Below, piece after piece: positions 24,524-33,716 of a stretch of DNA of 64,000 bases. Origin of the DNA: Jeongeupia naejangsanensis (GTDB lineage: Bacteria; Pseudomonadota; Gammaproteobacteria; Burkholderiales; Chitinibacteraceae); NCBI RefSeq assembly GCF_016865585.1, contig NZ_JAESND010000007.1, positions 124,001-188,000 of the forward strand, written 5' to 3'. How positions within the stretch are numbered: the stretch's first letter is position 1; every line of letters begins with the position of its first letter. The notes beneath the pieces are model-generated. The model was not told where the DNA came from and did no database searches. It was given only the letters and a program-made list of their open reading frames with translations. The position numbers and the translations under genes are program-made.

Positions 24524-25186
24524 ATGAAAGACATCGAAAAGTTCATTGGCGGCTTCCGCCGCTTCCAGCACAAGTACTTCGGCGAAGACACCAAGCTCTT
24601 CGAAAGCCTCAAACGCCGGCAGAAGCCGAAGACCCTGCTGATCGGCTGTTCGGACTCGCGCGTCGATCCGGCCATCCTGACCGATTGCGATCCGGGCGAC
24701 CTGTTCGTCGTGCGCAACGTCGCCAACTTGGTGCCGCCGTTCGAAACGGGTGGTCAGTACCACGGTGTGTCGGCGGCGATCGAGTACGCGGTCAAGAGCC
24801 TCAAGGTGAGGCAGATCGTCGTCATGGGCCATTCGGCCTGTGGCGGAATCGGCGCGCTGATGGCGGGTGACGATGCGTCGAACGAAACCGACTTCATCGG
24901 CAGCTGGGTCAGCATCGCCAATCCGGCCAAGCAGCAAGTACTGGCCGAACTCGACTACAAGAGCCCGGAAGCACAAGTCCGCGCTTGCGAGCTGGCGGCG
25001 ATCATCGTCTCGCTCGACAACCTGATGTCCTTCCCGTTCGTTGCCGAACGCGTTGCTGCCGGCGAGCTGGCACTGATCGGCTGGTACTTCGACATCCAGC
25101 AGGGCGCACTGTTCCAGTTCAATCCGGACGTGAACGCCTTCGAAGCCGTGGTCGAAGCGCCCGACAACGGCGTCACGGCCGAGTAA
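24524..25186 (+). CDS. can: Beta-carbonic anhydrase
   Basis: A 220-residue beta-class carbonic anhydrase interconverting CO2 and bicarbonate. The zinc ligands are Cys42 (GCSDSRVDP, with the Asp44-Arg46 dyad), His103 and Cys106 (GHSACGGIGAL). The N-terminus KFIGGFRRFQHKYF is typical of the family. I chose the ATG at MKDIEK; the longer frame upstream lacks similarity, although AGGA is 11 nt away and a little far. It is convergent with a LysR gene, overlapping by 14 nt at the 3' ends. Confidence 0.94.
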   Translation: MKDIEKFIGGFRRFQHKYFGEDTKLFESLKRRQKPKTLLIGCSDSRVDPAILTDCDPGDLFVVRNVANLVPPFETGGQYHGVSAAIEYAVKSLKVRQIVVMGHSACGGIGALMAGDDASNETDFIGSWVSIANPAKQQVLAELDYKSPEAQVRACELAAIIVSLDNLMSFPFVAERVAAGELALIGWYFDIQQGALFQFNPDVNAFEAVVEAPDNGVTAE

Positions 25187-26090
25187 GCCCCGCCGCCACG
25201 CCGCCCGGCGTGGCATCGAACCAGCCGGCCAGCGCCTGCTGCAGCATGTGCTGCAGGCCGCGGACCGCCGGGGCCGGATCGGCTTCGGCGCGCAGCAGGC
25301 GCAAATCCAGTGCCGGCAAGGCCGGCAATCCCGTTTCGGCGGCGTCGAGCCGCCGTACCCGCTCCGGCAGACCCAACGGCGTGCGCACCGCCAGGCCCAG
25401 CCCGGCGCCAACGGCCGACCAGATGCCGGCCAGACTGGTGCTGGTAAAGGCAATCCGCCACGCGATCCCGGCGTGATCGAGCGCATCGGCGGCCGCGCTG
25501 CGCATCAGGCACGGCGCCTCGAACGCAACCAGTGGCAATGCCGCACCAGCCTGCCATGCGCGATCGGCGTCGGCAGGCCCGATCCAGCACATCGGCACCG
25601 TACCCAGCCGCTCGGCATGACGCGCCGGCGTTCCGTCGTCCCAGGACAAAGCTACGTCGAGTTGCCCGGTGTCGATCCCCTTCATCAGTGCGGCGTTGCG
25701 GCCGACCGTCACGTCAAGCCGGACGTCCGGATTCGCACGGGCAAATTGTCCGAGCAGCTGTGGCAGCAGCGATTCGCCGAAATCCTCCGGCAGGCCGAGG
25801 CGGACTTCGCTGCTCTGGTTCATGCCGTGCAGCGCATCGGCTGCCGCATCATTCAACGCCAGCAACCGCCTTGCGTAAGCCAGAAGCGTCTCGCCGGCAT
25901 CGGTCAGCACCAGCCTCCGGCCGGACTTGCGCAGGACGGGCGTGCCGGCCTGATCTTCCAGCTTCTTCAACTGGGCGCTGACGGCCGACGTCGAACGCCC
26001 CAGCCGGTCTGCCGCCTTGGCAAAGCTGCCCAGCTCGACGCCGGTGACAAAGCAGCGCAGGACATCCAGATCAAAGTGCACGCGTCGCAT
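25173..26090 (-). CDS. LysR-type transcriptional regulator
   Basis: A 305-residue LysR protein: HTH at about 15-60 (GSFAAKADRLGRS-like: GSFAKAADRLGRSTSAVSA), then a co-inducer domain from about 90. The N-terminus HFDLDVLRCFVTGVELGSF is well formed and AGGA lies 7 nt before the ATG. It is divergent from a CMD/tautomerase/DUF4865 operon across a 107-nt AT-rich spacer and most likely regulates it. Inducer unknown. Confidence 0.92.
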   Translation of the reverse strand: MRRVHFDLDVLRCFVTGVELGSFAKAADRLGRSTSAVSAQLKKLEDQAGTPVLRKSGRRLVLTDAGETLLAYARRLLALNDAAADALHGMNQSSEVRLGLPEDFGESLLPQLLGQFARANPDVRLDVTVGRNAALMKGIDTGQLDVALSWDDGTPARHAERLGTVPMCWIGPADADRAWQAGAALPLVAFEAPCLMRSAAADALDHAGIAWRIAFTSTSLAGIWSAVGAGLGLAVRTPLGLPERVRRLDAAETGLPALPALDLRLLRAEADPAPAVRGLQHMLQQALAGWFDATPGGVAAGLTRP

Positions 26091-26197
26091 TAATAGTCCT
26101 GTTTTTCAGGATTGTTTATCAAAAACATTCCAATATTCAGTATTAAATTGCGGCGCTAAGGTGGTGGTGTCAAGTTTTCCTGCCAAGGAGCAATGCC

Positions 26198-26521
26198 ATG
26201 AACCTGCTGGATGGATTGGGCCAGCGTGCGCTGGGCCAACTGGCGCCGAAGCTCGCCGCGTTGTCCGACGAGGTGCTGTTCGGCGATGTGTGGCAGCGAC
26301 CCCAGCTGTCGAAGCGCGACCGCAGTCTGATCACGGTGGCCACGCTGCTGGCGCTGGGCCGAAGCGAACAGCTGCCGTTCCATTTCAACCTGGCCCGCGC
26401 GCATGGCGTGAGCGACGACGAGTTGCGCGAGCTGGGTACGCATCTGGCGTTCTACGCCGGCTGGCCGGCTGCCGCATCGGCGCTGACCGTGCTGGGCCGT
26501 CCCGACCACGCACAGGAGTGA
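26198..26521 (+). CDS. Carboxymuconolactone decarboxylase family protein
   Basis: A 107-residue CMD-domain protein: FGDVWQRPQLSKRDRSLITVATLLALG, then LPFHFNLARAHGVSDDEL and HLAFYAGWPAAASAL. This is the all-helical AhpD/CMD fold. There is no CxxC, so it is not an AhpD-type peroxidase reductase; substrate unknown. AAGGAG lies 8 nt before the ATG. First gene of an operon with a tautomerase (5-nt gap) and a DUF4865 protein, divergent from a LysR gene. Confidence 0.92.
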   Translation: MNLLDGLGQRALGQLAPKLAALSDEVLFGDVWQRPQLSKRDRSLITVATLLALGRSEQLPFHFNLARAHGVSDDELRELGTHLAFYAGWPAAASALTVLGRPDHAQE

Positions 26522-26526
26522 ACATC

Positions 26527-26943
26527 ATGCCTTTCGCACGGATATCGCTTTTGCAGGGCAAGTCGCCGGCCTGGCTGCGGGCCGTCTCGGACGCGGTGCA
26601 GCAGGCACTCGAACAGTCTTTCGAAGTGCCTGCCGGTGACCGTTTCCAGGTGATCGAACAACTGGCGCCGGGCTCGCTGGTGTTCGATCGCGACTATCTG
26701 GGCGGCCCGCGTTCGGACGATTTCGTCCTGATCGCGCTGACCGCCGGCCGGCCACGCTCGACCGAAACCAAGCAGGCGTTCTTCAGTTGCCTGGCGCGCT
26801 TGCTCGAAGCCTCGCCGGGCATCCGGCCTGCCGACGTCATGGTGGTGATCACCACCACCGAACTGGACAGCTGGTCGTTCGGCTACGGTCGCGCCACGAT
26901 GATCGTGCCGCCCGATGCAGCTCATGGCGGGGCGCCGCAATGA
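26527..26943 (+). CDS. Tautomerase family protein
   Basis: A 138-residue member of the tautomerase superfamily. Removal of the initiator Met exposes the catalytic Pro (MPFARISLLQGKSP). The length is about twice a 4-oxalocrotonate tautomerase subunit, as in MIF-like or malonate-semialdehyde-decarboxylase-like members. The segment GDRFQVIEQL followed by VFDRDYLG is typical of a large LysR-linked subgroup of unknown substrate. The stop overlaps the start of the DUF4865 gene (ATGA), showing translational coupling. Confidence 0.92.
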   Translation: MPFARISLLQGKSPAWLRAVSDAVQQALEQSFEVPAGDRFQVIEQLAPGSLVFDRDYLGGPRSDDFVLIALTAGRPRSTETKQAFFSCLARLLEASPGIRPADVMVVITTTELDSWSFGYGRATMIVPPDAAHGGAPQ

Positions 26944-27536
26944 TCGCGATGCAGTACAGCATTCTGCTGCCGGCCAACTACGACATGGCCATCATCGACG
27001 CACGGATCGCGACCAGGGGCGGGCTGACGGATCGGCTGTCCGGGCTGATTTTCAAGGCTTACCTGAGTGCAAGGCGTAGCGAGGGGGCGCGGCACAATCT
27101 GTATGCGCCGCTCTATCTCTGGCAGGACATCGCCGCAATGAACGCCTTTCTGAGCGGCCCGGGTTTCGCCGGACTGTGCGCCGATTTCGGCCGGCCACCG
27201 GTGCAATGCTGGCCGGTCTGGCAGGCGGGGTGGACCGGGGACTTGCCAAACGCACGGTTTGCCAGCCGCACGCAGCTGGCAATGGCCCCGGCCGGGGGAC
27301 TGGGTGACTTGAGGGCTGCCGAAGCCGGGATGTCACAACAACGGATCAGCGAGCACGGTGCTTGCGCCGCGCTGGTCGCCTACGACCCGATCAGCTGGAC
27401 GCTGACGCGGTTTGCCTTGTGGACTGATCGACCGATGCCGGATGAAGTGGGCGATGTACAGCCGTATGCGGTCGGCCACGTCTCCGCGCCCGGACTGATG
27501 CAGGCGGCAGAGGGCTACTGCGCCTTGGCGCGGTAG
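26940..27536 (+). CDS. DUF4865 family protein
   Basis: A 198-residue cytoplasmic protein of DUF4865: MQYSILLPANYDMAIIDARI, then GLIFKAYLSARR and NLYAPLYLWQDIAAMNAFLSG, with two ferredoxin-like halves by pattern. Function unknown; the family is found almost always next to tautomerase and CMD genes and a LysR regulator, as here. Start overlaps the tautomerase stop by 4 nt. The 3' end overlaps the convergent TPR gene by 22 nt. Confidence 0.88.
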   Translation: MIAMQYSILLPANYDMAIIDARIATRGGLTDRLSGLIFKAYLSARRSEGARHNLYAPLYLWQDIAAMNAFLSGPGFAGLCADFGRPPVQCWPVWQAGWTGDLPNARFASRTQLAMAPAGGLGDLRAAEAGMSQQRISEHGACAALVAYDPISWTLTRFALWTDRPMPDEVGDVQPYAVGHVSAPGLMQAAEGYCALAR

Positions 27537-27979
27537 GTGTCGATGGCGGCGGCGAGGTCGCGTTCCTCTTCGCAAGTGCCGCACAGCGTTTTCAACTGGT
27601 CGAGTACGGCTTGCGCCTTCTCGGGTTGTCCGGCCTGCAGCCAGGCTTCGCCGAGATATTCATGCGCACCGAGGTGGCGCGGGTTCAGTCGCAAGGCTTC
27701 GTCGTAAGCGGCAAAGGCCTGCTGCAGGTTGCCGCGCTTGCGCTCGCAATAGCCGGTCCAGTTCCACAGGTCGGCATTGCGCGGGTCGCGCTGTCGCGCC
27801 GCGTCGAGTACCTGCAGGGCCTGATCCCATTGCTGCTGGTCGATCGACTGGCGTGCGCTGGCGATGGCCTTGCTGGTCTCGCTGTCGGCGCTGCTTCTGG
27901 CCGGTGGTGATCCGCCGCCCGATGCCGATGCCAAGCCGGCGAGCATCAGGCCCGCCACCAAACAGAACGTCCGCCACAT
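27515..27979 (-). CDS. TPR-repeat protein, exported
   Basis: A 154-residue precursor. Signal peptide MWRTFCLVAGLMLAGLASA, then a low-complexity GGGS stretch, then about two and a half tetratricopeptide repeats at about 38-140 (WDQALQVLDAARQRDPRNAD, WNWTGYCERKRGNLQQAFAAYDEALRLNP-type helices). It probably serves as a periplasmic protein-interaction module. The start was set at the second in-frame ATG because GGAG lies 7 nt upstream; the first ATG has no ribosome site. A CGTCEEE motif near the C-terminus holds two cysteines. Confidence 0.85.
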   Translation of the reverse strand: MWRTFCLVAGLMLAGLASASGGGSPPARSSADSETSKAIASARQSIDQQQWDQALQVLDAARQRDPRNADLWNWTGYCERKRGNLQQAFAAYDEALRLNPRHLGAHEYLGEAWLQAGQPEKAQAVLDQLKTLCGTCEEERDLAAAIDTYRAKAQ

Positions 27980-28016
27980 GGGTTTGCTCCAGACCGTCAT
28001 CTTCTGAGCATGACAA

Positions 28017-28047
28017 AACGCGCCGGCAGCGGGGCTGCGGGCGCGTT
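28017..28047 (-). terminator. Terminator of HAD phosphatase gene
   Basis: AACGCGCC/GGCGCGTT stem continued by GCAGC/GCTGC with small bulges, then TTG, 24 nt past the HAD gene stop. Confidence 0.75.
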
Positions 28048-28071
28048 GTCGGCGTGACGGGCGGTGCCGGG

Positions 28072-28869
28072 TCAGTCGAGCTTGAACAGCTCGCGCAGCT
28101 TCAAGGCGACCGAGGCATCGGTATTGCGGCCGATCTGCGGCACATCGGGCAGCAACGCGACGAGCTTGGCATTGGCATTGCCCATCAGGAACGGGTGACC
28201 CACGGTGCCGAGCATTTCGAGGTCGTTCAGGCCGTCGCCAAACGCAACGCAGTCCTTCATGTGCAGGTCGAGCTCATCGAGCACCACTTGCAGCGCGTGG
28301 CCCTTGGACACGGTCGGCGCCATGATTTCCAGGCAGTTCGGCAACGAATAGGTGATGTACAGCCCGTGGCCGAAACGCTCGTACAGCTTGGCTTCGATCT
28401 TGGCCAGATGCTCGGGGTCGGCAATGTACAGCACCTTGCCGACGCCTTCGCCGTCGTGATTGGGCAGGTCGGCAACGCGGTAGGTGAAGCCGGAGTCCTT
28501 GTGCATCTCCAGCAGCCAGTCGCACTCCTCGCCAACCAGCCACTCTTCGTCGAGGTAGAGGTTGACTTGGGCGCCGTCGCTGAACTCGGGCTGCATCATC
28601 TCGCGCACGATGGCCGGGGCGATGTTCTTGGCGTAGATCTGCCGGTTGTCCGGATCATGAATCCGTGCGCCGTTGGACGTGACCAGATGGGCACGAATGC
28701 CCAGCGCGGCGCGGATGCCGCGCACGTCGCAGTAATGGCGACCGGTCGCGATGATCAAGGGAATGCCGCGCGCTTCCAGCGTTTGCAGCGTCTGGGCGGT
28801 GAAGGCCGAGGCGGTATGGTCGCCGTCGAGCAGCGTACCGTCGAGGTCGGAGGCAATAACCTGATACAT
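28072..28869 (-). CDS. Cof-type HAD-IIB sugar-phosphate phosphatase
   Basis: A 265-residue haloacid dehalogenase superfamily phosphatase of the Cof/YidA type. Motif I is ASDLDGTLLDG with nucleophile Asp8 and Asp10; motif II is IIATGRHYCDV; motif III/IV are the Lys in SKGHAL and GDGLNDLEML. A C2B cap lies between about 85 and 190. These enzymes dephosphorylate sugar phosphates, nucleotides or flavin phosphates with broad range; the exact substrate cannot be told. Confidence 0.92.
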   Translation of the reverse strand: MYQVIASDLDGTLLDGDHTASAFTAQTLQTLEARGIPLIIATGRHYCDVRGIRAALGIRAHLVTSNGARIHDPDNRQIYAKNIAPAIVREMMQPEFSDGAQVNLYLDEEWLVGEECDWLLEMHKDSGFTYRVADLPNHDGEGVGKVLYIADPEHLAKIEAKLYERFGHGLYITYSLPNCLEIMAPTVSKGHALQVVLDELDLHMKDCVAFGDGLNDLEMLGTVGHPFLMGNANAKLVALLPDVPQIGRNTDASVALKLRELFKLD

Positions 28870-28993
28870 GGGAACTCCGGGCAGAGGAATCCGATCATTC
28901 TACGGCGCCGGCTTCCTGATGAGCAGTCAAAAATGCCGCTGGCGTGCCGCCGCGCCTAGCGGATTTCCCCGATGCGCGGTGGCGGCGGAGCGT

Positions 28994-29644
28994 TCAGAAC
29001 CCCGATCCCGGTTGCGCCAGATAATCGAGTTCGTCCGGGGTGCACTCGCGACCGAGGACGGCGTTGCGGTGCGGAAAGCGGCCGAAGCGGGTGATGACGT
29101 CATGGTGCAGCACCGCGTAACGGTGGAATTCGCCGAGTACATCGTGGCCGAGCCATTCGGCGGTCAGCGCGAGCATGCGTTCCTGATCGGCCAGCGATTC
29201 GGAATGCTCGAACGGCAGGTAAAGGAACAGTTGCTCGACCGGCGTCAGTGCTTCGTGCCAGCCGGTCTCCAGCGCGGCGTGCGCGACTCGGCAGGCCAGC
29301 GTGTCTCCGGCAAAGGCCTTGGCGCTGCTGCGGAACAGGTTGCGCGGGAACTGGTCGAGCACGACGACCTGCGCCAGCGCGCCACGGGCGTCGGCGGCCC
29401 AGCTGTCGCAGCCACCGGCGAGGGCGGCATCGACGGTGGCAAGAAAGCGCCGGCGGATTGCGGCATCGAACACCGGGTCCTTGCGGAACCAGGCGGCACG
29501 GGGCTGCTGGTAATCCGGGTCGTCCGGGCAGCCGAACCAGAAGGCCAGCACCTCGTCCGGCGTGGCGATGGTGTCGTGACCGGCTTTGACCCGGCCGCTT
29601 TTCACTTGGCCTTCCGGGCTGGATCGGCGAATCAGTTCGGGCAT
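28994..29644 (-). CDS. DUF924 family protein
   Basis: A 216-residue protein of DUF924, a helical TPR-like family: EVLAFWFGCPDDPDYQ, AWFRKDPVFDAAIRRRF, QVVVLDQFPRNLFRSSAKAF, FLYLPFEHSESLADQER, RFGRFPHRNAVLGRE and ELDYLAQPGSGF. All are the diagnostic family blocks. Function unknown. GGAGG lies 8 nt before the ATG. It is divergent from the HI0933-type flavoprotein, with a spacer under 100 nt. Confidence 0.93.
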   Translation of the reverse strand: MPELIRRSSPEGQVKSGRVKAGHDTIATPDEVLAFWFGCPDDPDYQQPRAAWFRKDPVFDAAIRRRFLATVDAALAGGCDSWAADARGALAQVVVLDQFPRNLFRSSAKAFAGDTLACRVAHAALETGWHEALTPVEQLFLYLPFEHSESLADQERMLALTAEWLGHDVLGEFHRYAVLHHDVITRFGRFPHRNAVLGRECTPDELDYLAQPGSGF

Positions 29645-29733
29645 TACGGCGGCCTCCGGGCGGTTGATGCTTCGCAGTGTAAACCGCTGGGCTTGCGGCG
29701 CGGCTACAATCGCCGCTCGCAGGGAGACGTGAT

Positions 29734-30909
29734 TTGGAACGCAAGACGAAGGTAGACGTGGTGGTGCTGGGTGCCGGCGCGGCAGGGATGATGTGCGCAG
29801 CGACCGCCGGCATGATGGGACGCAGCGTGGTGCTGATCGACCACGCCAGCAAGCTGGCCGAGAAAATCCGCATTTCCGGTGGTGGCCGGTGCAATTTCAC
29901 CAACCTCAATGTACGGCCCGAGTGCTATCTGTCGCAGAACCCGCATTTCGTCAAATCGGCGCTGGCGCAGTACACCCAGCACGACTTCATCAAGCTGGTC
30001 GAGTCGCACGGGCTGACCTACCACGAGAAGACGCTGGGCCAGCTGTTCTGTGATCAGGGCTCCGGCGCAATCATCGACATGCTGAAGGCCGAGGTCGACC
30101 AGGTCGGCGTGACGTGGCGCATGCAGACGCCGATCGGCGCGGTCCGGCAGGTTGAAGGCGGCTTCGAGGTCGACGCTGGTGATGAAATCTGGTGCTGTGC
30201 ATCGCTGGTCGTCGCCACCGGCGGGCTGTCGATTCCGCAGATCGGCGCCACCGGCATCGGCTACGATCTTGCCCGCCAGTTCGGGCTGGCCATCGTGCCG
30301 ACCAGTGCCGCGCTGGTGCCGCTGACTTTCCAGCCGCAGGACCTGTGGGGCGAGCTGGCGGGCGTGGCGCTCGAATCGGCAGAGGTCGGCGCCGGCAAGG
30401 CGCGTTTCCGCGAGGACGTGCTGTTGACGCACAAGGGCGTGTCGGGCCCGGCGATCCTGCAGGTCTCGTCGTACTGGCAACCGGGGGAGCCGGTCCACAT
30501 CGATCTGCTGCCCGACGAGGATCCTGCCGCCTTCCTCGAAGAGGCCAATCGCGACGCCTTGTTGTCGACCGTGCTGGCCGAACGTCTGCCGCGACGCTTT
30601 GCGCAGGCGCTGGCGGCCCAGTTCGGCGAGATCAAACCGCTGAAGCAGTACTTGCCCCGACAGGTGGCCGAGGTCGCCACCCGTTTGTCGGACTGGCAGG
30701 TCGTGCCTTCCGGTACGCTGGGCTACAAGAAGGCCGAAGTGACCAAGGGCGGTGTCGACACCAAGGCCCTGAATTCCAAGACACTGATGGCGCGCGACGT
30801 GCCGGGCCTGTTCTTCATCGGCGAGGTGGTCGACGTGACCGGCTGGCTCGGCGGTTACAATTTTCAGTGGGCCTGGTCATCGGGCTATGTGGCGGGAATG
30901 AATGCCTAG
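29734..30909 (+). CDS. HI0933/YhiN-type FAD-dependent oxidoreductase
   Basis: A 391-residue flavoprotein. FAD-binding GAGAAGMMCA near the N-terminus (12-21), SGGGRCNFTN at 49-58 and the C-terminal FFIGEVVDVTGWLGGYNFQW, which are hallmarks of the HI0933/BaiN family. The substrate is not established; relatives include bile-acid 3-dehydro reductases and uncharacterised household proteins. The start is TTG with GGGAG 8 nt upstream; no ATG stands near. Monocistronic by appearance, with a terminator some 180 nt downstream. Confidence 0.92.
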   Translation: MERKTKVDVVVLGAGAAGMMCAATAGMMGRSVVLIDHASKLAEKIRISGGGRCNFTNLNVRPECYLSQNPHFVKSALAQYTQHDFIKLVESHGLTYHEKTLGQLFCDQGSGAIIDMLKAEVDQVGVTWRMQTPIGAVRQVEGGFEVDAGDEIWCCASLVVATGGLSIPQIGATGIGYDLARQFGLAIVPTSAALVPLTFQPQDLWGELAGVALESAEVGAGKARFREDVLLTHKGVSGPAILQVSSYWQPGEPVHIDLLPDEDPAAFLEEANRDALLSTVLAERLPRRFAQALAAQFGEIKPLKQYLPRQVAEVATRLSDWQVVPSGTLGYKKAEVTKGGVDTKALNSKTLMARDVPGLFFIGEVVDVTGWLGGYNFQWAWSSGYVAGMNA

Positions 30910-31087
30910 TGCTACGGTGGAAGAGTAGGTAGGGGCGCGGGCCGGAGTTCTGCCAACGCCCTGTACTGCCGGTGAAGCAAAAGCCGGCCATCGGTCGAAC
31001 TGCGGTTCGGCCCGGAACCTGCCGGTGGCAATCGAGGCGAATTCAACATGTGCCTGCGATTATGGAGCTGCCGGACTCGTTCCAGCG

Positions 31088-31113
31088 GGGCGCCATGCGG
31101 CGCCCTGTTTCTT
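31088..31113 (+). terminator. Terminator downstream of HI0933-type gene
   Basis: GGGCGCC-ATGC-GGCGCCC hairpin followed by TGTTTCTTT. It lies 178 nt past the gene stop; nothing coding is seen between. Confidence 0.7.
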
Positions 31114-31134
31114 TATGACGACCTGCAGGTCATG

Positions 31135-31156
31135 AAAAAGGGCGCCAGCGGCGCCC
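31135..31156 (-). terminator. dapB terminator
   Basis: GGGCGCC-GCT-GGCGCCC hairpin followed on the minus strand by TTTTT, 20 nt past the dapB stop. Its arms are the same as in the plus-strand terminator 30 nt away. Confidence 0.88.
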
Positions 31157-31176
31157 TTGATTTTGTCGGCCGGTAC

Positions 31177-31977
31177 TCAGCGCAGGCCGAGTACGTCCTG
31201 CATGTCGAAAAACCCCGACTGCTTGCCGGCGAGGAAATGCGCGGCGCGGATGCTGCCCTGAGCATAAATCGTCCGGTTGCTGGCCTTGTGGCTGATCTCG
31301 ATGCGTTCACCCAGACCGGCAAACATCACCGTGTGGTCGCCGATCACGTCGCCGCCGCGCAGCGTGGCAAAACCGATGGTGCCGGGTTCGCGTTCGCCGG
31401 TGATGCCTTCGCGGGCGTAGACGGCCGCTTCCTTCAGCGTACGGCCTTGTGCCGTGGCGACGGTTTCACCGAGCATCAGCGCGGTGCCCGACGGGGCATC
31501 GACCTTCAGCCGGTGGTGCATCTCGACCACTTCGACGTCGTAGCCGACATTGAGCGCCTTGCCGGCGACTTCAAGCAGCTTGATCAGCAGATTGACGCCG
31601 ACACTCATGTTGTAGGCATGGACGATGGCGATGTCGGCTGCCGCTTCGCGGATCGCGGCGCTGCCGGCTTCGTCGAAACCGGTGGTGCCGATGATCATGT
31701 TGACGCCGTAGGCGCGGCAGGCGGCGACGTGCGCCAGCGTGCCCTCGGGCCGCGTGAAGTCGATCAGCACGTCGGCCCCTTCGAGTGCCGTCAGATCGGC
31801 ACCGATGAGTACGCCGCTTTGCTTGCCGAGGAATGCGGTCGCATCCAGGCCCAGCGTGTCGGAGCCCGGACGGTCGAGCGCGGCATGCAGCTCGCAGTCG
31901 GTGGCGGCCAGCGTGGCTTCGACCAGCATCCGGCCCATGCGGCCGGACGCGCCGGCAATGGCGATACGGATGGCCAT
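31177..31977 (-). CDS. dapB: 4-hydroxy-tetrahydrodipicolinate reductase
   Basis: A 266-residue NAD(P)H-dependent enzyme of lysine and meso-diaminopimelate synthesis. The cofactor loop is GASGRMGRM (9-17); the active-site signature [16 protein letters not shown] at 152-167 holds His154, His155 and Lys158. GTTGFDEAG (98-106) is the conserved dinucleotide-site loop. AAGGAG lies 8 nt before the ATG. It follows bamE by 4 nt on the same strand, an arrangement seen in many betaproteobacteria, and ends at a strong terminator. Confidence 0.97.
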   Translation of the reverse strand: MAIRIAIAGASGRMGRMLVEATLAATDCELHAALDRPGSDTLGLDATAFLGKQSGVLIGADLTALEGADVLIDFTRPEGTLAHVAACRAYGVNMIIGTTGFDEAGSAAIREAAADIAIVHAYNMSVGVNLLIKLLEVAGKALNVGYDVEVVEMHHRLKVDAPSGTALMLGETVATAQGRTLKEAAVYAREGITGEREPGTIGFATLRGGDVIGDHTVMFAGLGERIEISHKASNRTIYAQGSIRAAHFLAGKQSGFFDMQDVLGLR

Positions 31978-31981
31978 GGGA

Positions 31982-32440
31982 TTACTCCTTGAGCAGTGGT
32001 TTGACTTCCTGGGTCGGGCTGTCGGCCGCACCTGGTGCTACGGTGCTTTGCAGGTTCTTGTTGTCGGCATCCGGACGCGAATCAAGCATCTTGCCGTCCT
32101 TCGCGCGAATCGCCTCGGGCAGCGTGTCGCCTTCCCAGCGGGTCAGGCTGTCGCCGTCGAAGAACACTGCGAAGGTTTTCTTCTGTTCAAGCTTGCCGCC
32201 GCGTGCATCGCTGTACACGTAGTCCCAGCGATTGGCGTGGAACGGGTCGTTCAGCAGCGGCGTGCCCAGCAGAAAGCGGACTTGTGCGCGGGTCATGCCG
32301 GGTTTGAGCTGGCCGACCAGATCGGCGGTGACTTCGTTGCCTTGGGGAATATCGAGTTTGTACGGGGTCAGCCAGTTCATGACACCGCAGCCGCTGAGCA
32401 TGACTGCTGCGACCAGGGGGGCGATCAAGCGAAGTTGCAT
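31982..32440 (-). CDS. bamE: Outer membrane protein assembly factor BamE
   Basis: A 152-residue lipoprotein of the BAM complex. The signal ends in the lipobox LSGC with Cys18 as the acylated residue. The conserved SmpA/OmlA domain is at about 28-110: [48 protein letters not shown] and [12 protein letters not shown]-terminal extension (about 115-152) is charged and unlike the short E. coli protein. It is divergent from fur and cotranscribed with dapB. Confidence 0.96.
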   Translation of the reverse strand: MQLRLIAPLVAAVMLSGCGVMNWLTPYKLDIPQGNEVTADLVGQLKPGMTRAQVRFLLGTPLLNDPFHANRWDYVYSDARGGKLEQKKTFAVFFDGDSLTRWEGDTLPEAIRAKDGKMLDSRPDADNKNLQSTVAPGAADSPTQEVKPLLKE

Positions 32441-32488
32441 GGAGCCTGCAATCCGTGGAAATGGGCCAATCGGTGTGCCGGCACCCGG

Positions 32489-32518
32489 TTGGAGTCGGCA
32501 CGGTAAACGCTATATCAT
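32489..32518 (+). promoter_or_regulatory. Possible fur promoter
   Basis: TTGGAG and TATCAT (or overlapping TATATC) separated by 16-18 nt, some 60 nt before the fur ATG. No classic 19-bp Fur box was recognised here. Confidence 0.35.
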
Positions 32519-32578
32519 ACCGGTAGTCGCCCGGCCTCGCAGCCTTGGCGAATCTACCTTGCCCGGATACGGAACCCA

Positions 32579-32998
32579 ATGAGCAAAGCTAACGAACTCA
32601 AGGGCATGGGCCTCAAAGCCACCGGCCCGCGCTTGAAAATCCTCAATCTGTTCGAGACCAGCGAACAGCGCCATCTGTCGGCCGAGGATGTCTACCGTGT
32701 ATTGATGGCCGAACACACCGACATCGGGCTGGCCACGGTCTACCGCGTGCTGACGCAGTTCGAGCAGGCCGGCATTCTCGAGCGTCACCACTTCGAGACC
32801 GGCAAGGCGGTGTTCGAGCTCAATCAGGGCGGTCACCACGATCACCTCGTCTGTGTGAAGTGCGGCAAGGTCGAGGAATTCTGCGACCCGGAAATCGAGC
32901 AGCGTCAGGAAGCGATTGCCAAGTCGCACGGCTTCGAGATCCAGGATCACGAGATGTATCTCTACGGCATCTGCAAGGATTGCCAGCAGAAGAAGTGA
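32579..32998 (+). CDS. fur: Ferric uptake regulator Fur
   Basis: A 139-residue iron-responsive repressor. The N-terminal winged helix spans 1-80 ([44 protein letters not shown]). The metal sites are all present: HHDHLVC (86-92), C92/C95 (CVKC) and C132/C135 (CKDC) for structural zinc, and the sensing region with His and Glu before it. It represses iron-uptake genes when bound to Fe(II). The aat gene follows after 16 nt, so fur appears to head an operon with two N-degron transferases. Confidence 0.97.
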   Translation: MSKANELKGMGLKATGPRLKILNLFETSEQRHLSAEDVYRVLMAEHTDIGLATVYRVLTQFEQAGILERHHFETGKAVFELNQGGHHDHLVCVKCGKVEEFCDPEIEQRQEAIAKSHGFEIQDHEMYLYGICKDCQQKK

Positions 32999-33014
32999 GC
33001 ATCGGCGCGTCCCG

Positions 33015-33716
33015 ATGATCGCCTGGCTCGACGCTAGTCTGCGCTTTCCGCCGCTCGCGCACGCCCTGGCCGAACCCAACGGCCTGCTCGCCGCGGGCGG
33101 TGATCTCAGTGCCGCACGCCTGCTGGCGGCCTACCGCGCCGGCATTTTCCCCTGGTACATGCCGGACGAGCCCATCCTGTGGTGGAGTCCCGATCCGCGC
33201 ATGGTGCTCGACCCCGATGCGCTGCACGTTGGCCGCTCGCTCGCCAAGGTGATCCGCCACCGGGATTATGAAGTCCGCTTCGATACCGCCTTCGACGCCG
33301 TCATGGCCGGCTGCGCCGCGCCGCGCGGCGCCGATCACGGTACATGGATCAGTGATGCCATCCTGTCCGGTTATGGCGAGTTGCATCGCCTCGGGGTCGC
33401 GCACAGCGCCGAATGCTGGATCGATGGTGAACTGGCCGGCGGCCTGTATGGTGTGGCGATCGGCCGGATGTTTTACGGCGAATCGATGTTCGCGCGGGCG
33501 CCGGATGCGTCGAAAATCGCCTTCGTCCATCTGGTGCGCTGGCTGCAGCGACAGGGGTTCGGGCTGATCGACTGTCAGATGCGCACCGAACATCTGGCGC
33601 GTTTTGGCGCACACGAAATTCCGCGCAGCGAATTTCTTGCTAGGCTGGAAAAACTGACAGCCCAACCAGATGTACCCGGACCGTGGTTGTACCGGGCGCA
33701 GGGGGAACCAAGATGA
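33015..33716 (+). CDS. aat: Leucyl/phenylalanyl-tRNA-protein transferase
   Basis: A 233-residue L/F-transferase that adds Leu or Phe to N-terminal Arg or Lys of proteins, marking them for ClpS-ClpAP degradation. Family blocks: [25 protein letters not shown], then [33 protein letters not shown] and [27 protein letters not shown]. The first two are characteristic of all Aat proteins. Start set at MIAWLD, shortly after the fur stop. The stop overlaps the start of bpt (ATGA), so the two N-degron enzymes are coupled. Confidence 0.96.
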   Translation: MIAWLDASLRFPPLAHALAEPNGLLAAGGDLSAARLLAAYRAGIFPWYMPDEPILWWSPDPRMVLDPDALHVGRSLAKVIRHRDYEVRFDTAFDAVMAGCAAPRGADHGTWISDAILSGYGELHRLGVAHSAECWIDGELAGGLYGVAIGRMFYGESMFARAPDASKIAFVHLVRWLQRQGFGLIDCQMRTEHLARFGAHEIPRSEFLARLEKLTAQPDVPGPWLYRAQGEPR

